The translations under genes and the position numbers were made by a program. DNA of 64,000 nt, taken from contig JAJTUP010000037.1 in the NCBI GenBank assembly GCA_021399435.1, positions 62,001 through 126,000 of the forward strand, in the 5' to 3' direction. The DNA is from Diaporthe sp. PMI_573 (Eukaryota > Ascomycota > Sordariomycetes > Diaporthales > Diaporthaceae). This document shows, one piece after another, positions 56,803 through 64,000 of this stretch (the stretch's first letter is position 1; each line of letters starts with the position of its first letter). The notes under the pieces were generated by a model. It did no database searches. It worked only from the letters and a program-made list of their open reading frames with translations, and was not told the DNA's origin.

Positions 56803-58077
56803 GTTGGACACGGGCGTACTGGATCTGGACGAACTCGGGCACAGATCGGTCCATCTAGACAGCTTTCCATTCTGTGCTCGTCAAAGCTTACCTACTTGGG
56901 ATGCTCACGGCCGATCGTGCTACCAACCACAATAATCAGGTCCTGCAACACGGCGCCAGTCATGTCTTGCTGGCAATTAATCATGCAGCCTTCCTTGCGA
57001 GGATTATGGAAGACCATTTCCTGGCCATTGCACGGCTCCAGGGATGAGGCTTACAGATGACAGGTTTCGAGATGTTTTCCGGGCGACATTCCGTGCGACC
57101 TCTCGAGAAATTACGGCCTTATTATCGTCAGCAAGCGGTGCGGCTGCACACTGCCGCGTGATATCGCTCGCACGGGTTGGTGAGAACGTTTCTTTCTAGC
57201 CACCATTTGCGGATATCGTCTCTTGGAGATGTTGTCACAATCTACTATCACGCACTCCAACTTCACCAATTTCACACTATCCCGACCAGAACTGAATCCA
57301 ACATGTACGATACTTTGATAATGTACTTCTCACCTCTTTCCTCGCTGGTTGGCTTGTGGGCGACTCGACGGTCATCAAGTCTTCTTTCCGCGTCTTCCGT
57401 CAACGCGCCGGGTGGGTCACCGGGGCTACGGGCTTGTTGAGATTGTCAAACTCGCCCAGAGCACCCATTGTAGAGGTCCGAAAGCTCAGCCTCAACAGCT
57501 CAGCCTGCATGCAAGAAAGCAGACATCGGTTGTACGAAGCTGGGCTCGGCAGTTTGTTTCAGCCCACAAATCTGAGGCGCCATTATCTCGTCCCATCTCA
57601 ATTTTCTTGCCGACGACGCATATGCTGGATCTGCACCGTCGTCCCGGCAGTCCCAGGAGTCCCAGGGCATGGGGTTGGCTTTGTCTGAATTTGAAGGCTT
57701 CGAGCAGTAGTCCTGCTTCTAACTTACCCTCAGTTGCTGTCCAGAGAGCATGTCGAATGACTCTCGGTCTGTCGTCCCTACACGTGTGACCCACTGCCTG
57801 AGCAATGCCCGGCCAAGCTATGAGGTTGGGGCGGATGAGGCCGCTGGTCGGAAGGAAGACTGGCAAACTATAGACAGCTGGCCATGGGTTCAGAGAGTGC
57901 TGTGATCTACGGCCATGAGTGACCTGAAGCGAGGTCATTCTCTGCTCGCTGCGCAACACCCACTCACTCACCGGGCTCTTGCCAGTCGACTGTGTCTCTC
58001 GCGACAGCATCGTGTGCCAGGGAGACTTTCGCACTGGCGCTATACGTGTGACAATCAGTCCAACACGTGAGTGGGAC

Positions 58078-58101
58078 TTTTTTTTTTTTTTTTTTTTTTT
58101 T
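58078..58101 (+). repeat. Poly-T tract, 24 bases
   Basis: An uninterrupted T-run within the gene-free right end. Confidence 0.85.
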
Positions 58102-61100
58102 GTTTGGGCTATTTTCACATTTAGCTCTACGAATGTGGATTGCCGCGAACTGGTGGCCCTCTGCACGAATCACTCGTGGCTCGGCGGTCAATCACGCGTG
58201 TCAGCGACGGGCGCCCGATACACCCGATCATTCGTAGCCGAACGGCTACTGTTGACAGTGGAGTCGACGGTGATAGGCAAGTGTACTTCACGGACAATGG
58301 CTGTCTGCTAGGCAGCAATGGTGGCAACAAGCCGTGGGAAATTTCGTATCGGACGTACATTAGTAGTCTGGTGAAGTCTAATGAAAGTCCTCCAACTCCC
58401 GAAGGCCCAACCAGGAGAACCTCGCAAAGCTTATTCGATTGCCATTGTCTGCCCTCGCGGCTTTTGAGGCACGCCGGGTGTTAATTTGTCAAGCCGACCA
58501 GCAGGCAATGCGGCGGCACACGCAAGTGGCGGGTATTTCGAGGGCCCGACGAGGGCGGTCAGGCCTGGGCGACGAGCTTCTGGGCAGCTGTCCACATAGT
58601 CGAGCACCGTGGCGTCTCGGGATTGGGAGTTTCACGGACTCCGCGACCTAGCAGGACTAAAGCGTCCAAGACTTTGACCGCCGATGACAATAATTTGATT
58701 GTTATGCAAGGCTTAGGCTATGAGTCGCCATCTCGGGAATCCAGAGCAATGTGCCGTCTGTGCATGTTGGACTCACGCGAAAAGTTTACGCCGCCTATGG
58801 TTCGCTTCGATCATCCCTTCGGCGACGGCGGGAGCTACCGCAGAAATGAACCTTGTTTGGTTTATTGGAACTGGGCCAGGCTCCTCCCCACACACAATTG
58901 AGTTTCTGACAAAGTTAAGCCTATGGTGTCACCGCCAGCGTTCACCATTGAGCTGAAATAGCAACTCGTGCAATGCCAGGCCATGCATAGGTCTCGACCC
59001 TACAGCTAGGCATTGGCCGGGTTCCATTGGAGACATTGCGATACTTTGCGTCCACAAGTCCAAATTGCCAGGACACAGCGCGCGCCTTTCTAGGCTTTAA
59101 CCTCACGATGCATTACTTGCTTGGCTTATGCTCCAAAAACGTGTTGTGATGAAGTCAGACCCCTCTGCACATGAGTCGAGGCGATCCATCAGAGGCGTGC
59201 GCACCATCGTCGATCACATCGGTCTTGACATCTCTTATCAGCAACGGTCGGGATAGTCGACGGCCCTCGAGACTCCGGCGAAAGAGGGGCAGCTAATAAG
59301 CTGAGGGATGAGCAAATCGATGATCTGCGAACCCAAGAAACTTGGCGGTTCACTCGAGGAGCTCAGGCCTCTTGGAGGGGTACCATCCGGAGATTCCGCA
59401 GCCAAGACGAAAGGGGCTGTCTCGAGACTGGGGAGGGTGAGAGCATGTTATCCCATGGCCCGAGGGGCGCTAGGATGGGATCAAACGGGTGAGCGACAGA
59501 GTTTAAACAAGCTCAGACGAAGATGAATCTTTTGACGCGGCTTGGTTTTGGTGTGTGGGCGGACACAACCTATTCCCGCTGATCGGGGGTTTGAGAAATG
59601 GGTTTGGTTATGGGGTTACCACTATACGTGAGCACGTTTTGCCCTGTCAATGTCTCACATGCTTCTGGAAAAGCTTCGCCCGCAGCTTGCCCTGGTGGAG
59701 CGATGTTGACGACCTGCGACGGTGGTCCCTGGCTGGACTTATGCAAAGGAAGAGGCAAGACAACGGTTTTTATATGTTCTGACTTTGTCTTTATGCAGGG
59801 CGAGCAGATTGGGGCAGAGCTTAATCTTATCCTGCACGATAGACGAGATTAATGTTCTGGGCAGGTAGATGAAAGCGACCGGCCTGTGGAAACGTCCTCG
59901 TTTCGACCTTAGTTTGGTGTTCCAACTGCCCTAGCGTACTCGTATGGAAGGTATGGGAAGAACACGATGCAGGAATTGCGGATTCCTCGATGGTCTGCAT
60001 AGCAAACCCTAATTTCAAACCCACCTCCTCGGACCTCAGAAGCCTGACCGAGATCTCTCGAAAGCCCTGGCGAACGGTTCAAGCTTCCAAGCGTCGAGCA
60101 TCTATCTCAACCCACGTCTTGAGTCACATGTTGATCGAGGAAGTGTCCCTCGCTCTACATGCCCTGAATGGGTATGCACGTCCGCAGGCTATCTCAACAC
60201 TTAGATAGTCCCGGGAGGGCGTCCATCGCATGGGGAGGAATCTACACTATCGGCGTCGCATTTGAGGCGTCGCAAGGTGCCGGCGTTGGCCTGCTGTCAA
60301 GTTAGGGCCAGCGCCGGTGGGCCACAAAATGACCCGGACGCTACCGGAGGCTGGCTTTGGATCCTTTTTATTGAAGAGGGCCGCGTAAGCTTGACCTCTA
60401 GCGGCTCCGCTCGGTTGGGTACCCTTTCATCACACACAAAGCACCCACATGGCAATTGCCGCTTTTCCTGCTGGGCTCTGTCCTTTTGCCAAGGACTTGT
60501 ACCGAGAACTTGGTACTGTGACAGCCACGCCTGACGAGGCCCCCCCTGGTATCAGAGTGCTGCCATCCGGAAGCCGTCTCAAGCCACTTGCGATATGATG
60601 CTGACGCACTATAGCTCCCCGTAACTAACTTACTTGGCCTCTGATAATGGCACACCCAACTCTTATGAGGTCCTTTTCGCCGTGCTACCGGTCCGAATGC
60701 CCACTCAGGTGATGAGCCATGTGAGGCAGGACTACCAACACCGGAAAATATGCTGGCATGAAACCACATCGGATCATGGTGGAACCCCCCCCCCTTCAGT
60801 GCGTACAAGTCCATGCGCGCACATTGGCACTCCACTCTTGGCTCCGCGCTAAACAAGTCCTCGAATTAAGCTTGTTCTGCAAGTCGGGATTGGAGAGCGG
60901 CGGCAGATGCCATGGAATTAAGACGCAGGCAAGGGGAGCATGTTTGTCCCATCTCCACCGTGGGGTGAGAGACAGAGGCTGTGTGTGGTCATGTTCCAGG
61001 GAAACCTTGGCTGGCTGGTCTGGTTGATGATAATCGGCGCCTCGTCTCATGCACGCCCGGTATAACTGGGTCGACGAGCAGAGGGCCAAGAAAAGGACTG

Positions 61101-61450
61101 ACAGGTGTTCTTGCTGTGCAGGCCGCTGCCAAACAACCCCCCCCCACCCCCGGATCCTTTTTAGGGACAAAAGGCGCCATTCTACTCGAAGATCTAGAGG
61201 TACCAAGCACGTCCTGATGTCAGACTCGTCTACAAGCGGCCCCTCGGCGTGAACAGATGAGCGAAGCCAATGGTTGGTTGATTCCTTCCCTTCCATCGGC
61301 CAAGCCCAGACCGCAGTGGTCAGGCGATGGCGGCATCATTTTTTTTTTTTTGCGCTCTGGCTCGAGCTAGGTTGAATACGACCGTGAAGGGATTGGTGCT
61401 GGCGCGAGATCCGTCCTCGGACACCCGAAAACCACCACCATCCCTCTGGA

Positions 61451-61473
61451 CGGCGGCGGCGGCGGCGGCGGCG
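61451..61473 (+). repeat. (CGG)n trinucleotide run, about 7 units
   Basis: Simple GC-rich repeat in non-coding DNA of the right end. Confidence 0.8.
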
Positions 61474-64000
61474 TACAAGCGGCTCGAAATTGGGAACTTT
61501 TGCCAAGACCCCCATATTAAGCAAGCGAACGAGCTTAAAAATTTTCTTGAATTGAAGCGTAAAACTTAAACTTGGTTGTGTGCAGCGCGGGAGACGCATG
61601 CGGGTCCTACAGTACAACACAGTCTGTACTGTCGTACTGTATGTAGCTTCTTGCAAACTCCCGAAGATTTCCCAGAAAGCGAGGATGTATCGACTTGGCT
61701 GCTGCTGTAGACTGCTGTGGACCACAGCGGTTTCGATTTTGCGACGGTAGGCACTTATGCGAGACGAAGAAAGGCCCTCTCGTATGGGCTTTATTTCCCC
61801 TCCACTTGATCACGAATTCCGAGTCTCCGGCACAGTATGGGGACCATCGTAAAGTAGAGCCCTTGCACGGAAAGTGCCGGGTTTCCTCGGACTGATGCCA
61901 GGGTTCACTCGTGCCGTGGGCCGCACGCCTCTGGCCAGGTAGGTATTGTTAATAGCTTTCTCCGAGCCGAGATTCTGGCGCCCCGAGATCGTACCATATC
62001 GAGACACAGCATGACAGTGCGGCGTCGTGCAAGGGAGCTGTTGCCTGAACTCCTACTCGCTCTTTGTGCCTCGACTTGGGAGTTGGCGAGGTGCCTGGCC
62101 AGCCTGCCAGCCCCACGCAGGAGCAGCATGGGACCATCTAGCTTACACTATGTATCGCCGTCGGCTTTCATGCAGGATCGGGAGGCTGGCTGACGGGTGG
62201 ACGAAGATGAGAACCAAACACTCCGACCGTGTGGGCGATGTCAAACTGTATCACCACAGCAGCAGACTCGACAACCCGGGGTATTTTTAAACAAGGCGCA
62301 CTCGTGGTGTGTTGTTCAGACACCGCGGTGTCTCGAGTGTGGCCACACATCTTCCCCCGGCCCCTTCGCCTGCACAGCAAGGCTGTCAGATCTCGAAGCC
62401 ACAAGCGGAAGTTCAGCTCCTTCACTCTGCCGCATTGCTGCGTCCCTTCGTTGCGCCGCACAATGCAGGTAACTGACTGCATGTTGTATGCACGCACGCA
62501 CGCACGCACACACAATACGCCCCGAACAATTTGATAAATCTGACAAAGCCCGGCACATATATGCGAGCGAACCAGTGCAGGTTCCGAGCCCTACCTGCTC
62601 GCCTACGCCCCCAGCCGACATGTGGTGTGACAATGAGGATCAAATCTGACATGCATGTGAGAAATCGTGCAACATGGCCGGCAACTCTATCTCATATCGT
62701 AGGGCTGCCCGCCTACGCCCATCTCCCTGCAGTGTTCTTTCATTTTCTTTCGTCTTATGTGCATCCCATACGTAAGAAGGTGTGATCACACCGGTTCAAA
62801 GCCTCGTGTCACCATCCGCATCAGCCCTCCCAACAGGGCACAGCACACGAGGCTGCATACGACCTGAGCGATTGAATACGACAGGTGGGAGGTTCCCCGC
62901 TGGGGCCCAAGACCAGAAATGCAGAAAAAGCAAAACCGTTGGAAGCCAGCCGCCGTCATTCCCGCCCAATATGCCGATCAGATCGTCTCACAAGGGTGTC
63001 GGGTACGCGCAGCGACACGATTCCGCGGCCGTGTACAACTTTGATCGATATCAATACGCGGCTAGCCGAGACATGAATGGACACTATTATAAGCACTTCA
63101 CCTTCCACAGCGGCTTGCCCAGTATATTAGCCCAATATATTACTGCTCAGGTCAACGCCCGGCCAGCAACCAAGGTCCAGATTCCCAGAGGTGATGGGTG
63201 GGAGAAGGCGCATCGTGCGTCGTGACCGATCCCGCAGGCCAAGGAGAAGGCGGGCGCCACCATTGATTCTTCAGCCACTCTGCCTACGCGAAGGTGGGGT
63301 GGATACCACGGCGTCTGCACATACACACGCCAGCGCGCCGCCAGGTCCCGATGAAAGGAGCCGGGATGCTTTTTTTTGACAAGTCGGGACATCCTTCGGC
63401 GTATTGGGGCCAGACTCGGCAAACTCGCAAGGGGGTAGATGAACCGCACCCGAATGGATCTTGGGTCAGATAAGTAAGATGTTGACCGTGCGTGACATAG
63501 TCTCCTCTGCGCCCTATAGGCTGTGCTGCTTGCGGCGGGACGTGGCTTCGTGGGCTTAGGTTGCGGATGTGTGACCCCGTGAGCCGCGGCGTCGTAGCCG
63601 ATGCCATCTGTCATGGTGATGCATCATGATGCATCGTGATGGCTGACGATGAGGGGGCTCCGGCTCCCCGACTGGTGTGGCTTCGCCATTGACATTCTGG
63701 ATGGCACGACCGTCCGTCTCGGGATGCAACACACTCGCACACCCACATGCCGATTGATTGAGGAAAACGCCTAGCTGTGACAATGACCCCGTCCGGGGTA
63801 ATCTACTATTTAGACAGCCTACCATGAAAACCAAGCCCTTCTACCTGTTCAGGTCATGCACGCACCGGCCGTGTTGTCCTGTTTCGTCTGTTGCTGACCA
63901 CCGAACCCCGGACATGATCGATTGCACATAGTGTAGCTAGCTTACCGCAGCAGCTCCCACGAACAGCACGACACACACGTGCGCATCCGACGCCCGGGGG

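Larger units (their letters stand above)
56803..64000. other. Gene-free 7.2 kb at the right edge
   Basis: No open frame on either strand shows a family, a secretion signal or a believable exon chain. Composition looks like the rest of the intergenic DNA, not AT-rich, so heavy RIP is not the reason. It includes a 24-base T-run (58078-58101), C-runs near 60786 and 61140 and a CGG run near 61451. Confidence 0.55.

Noticed and set aside
57492..58166. Minus-strand frame of 224 codons in the right-hand desert
   Set aside because: Includes the poly-T tract read as a lysine run and has random composition otherwise; no splice or family support.
62782..63614. Frames of 147 and 155 codons on opposite strands near the right edge
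   Set aside because: They overlap each other antisense and show no domain, signal peptide or codon pattern.
1..64000. CRISPR arrays, bacterial operons, rRNA genes
   Set aside because: No spaced direct repeats or rRNA-like sequence seen; spliced fungal genes throughout make prokaryotic features irrelevant.

Overview
The window looks like chromosomal DNA of a filamentous ascomycete (Pezizomycotina, most likely a Sordariomycete). The evidence is short GT..AG introns of about 50-100 bases, GC-rich codon use, fungus-specific families (Zn(II)2Cys6 regulator, AsaB/CmcJ-type oxidoreductase, sugar-porter MFS transporters), a Pot2/Fot1-type DNA transposon carrying C-to-T damage typical of RIP, and large intergenic spaces. 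The species cannot be named from sequence alone. Exon boundaries were inferred by eye from family conservation, splice consensus and reading-frame closure.

The left half (about 1-30 kb) is an accessory, nutritional and secretory region. It holds the 5' part of an AsaB/CmcJ-like oxidoreductase (at the left edge), a 10-exon sugar transporter with an apparent AT..AG first intron, a MUP1-type methionine/amino-acid permease, a dead 1857-bp Pot2-like transposon, a second sugar porter, a small six-cysteine secreted protein, a metallo-beta-lactamase-fold hydrolase, a secreted beta-helix protein, a Zn2Cys6 regulator, a secreted glycosidase-like protein, an O-methyltransferase, two related ORFs of unknown family (one broken) and a flavin monooxygenase. 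Several of these are typical tailoring or uptake genes of secondary metabolism or plant-biomass use, but no PKS, NRPS or terpene backbone gene is present in the window.

From about 31 kb the content changes to conserved housekeeping genes: SYS1 (Golgi) head-to-head with COA6 (mitochondrial complex IV assembly), MSS4 (PI4P 5-kinase), CFT2 (mRNA 3'-end processing) head-to-head with SEC24 (COPII coat), a microbial-type PARG-like protein with a GC..AG intron, and a mitochondrial-type asparaginyl-tRNA synthetase. The intergenic spaces here are long (up to 3.4 kb) and contain homopolymer tracts and recurrent CCTAGG-centred palindromes.

The last 7.2 kb (56803-64000) shows no recognisable gene on either strand, although its base composition does not look RIP-damaged. 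I did not find a clear new multi-gene system. The items most worth a second look are the RIP-killed transposon with perfect ends, the duplicated unknown ORF family at 25.6-27.9 kb, two non-canonical introns, and the palindromes shared by housekeeping promoters.
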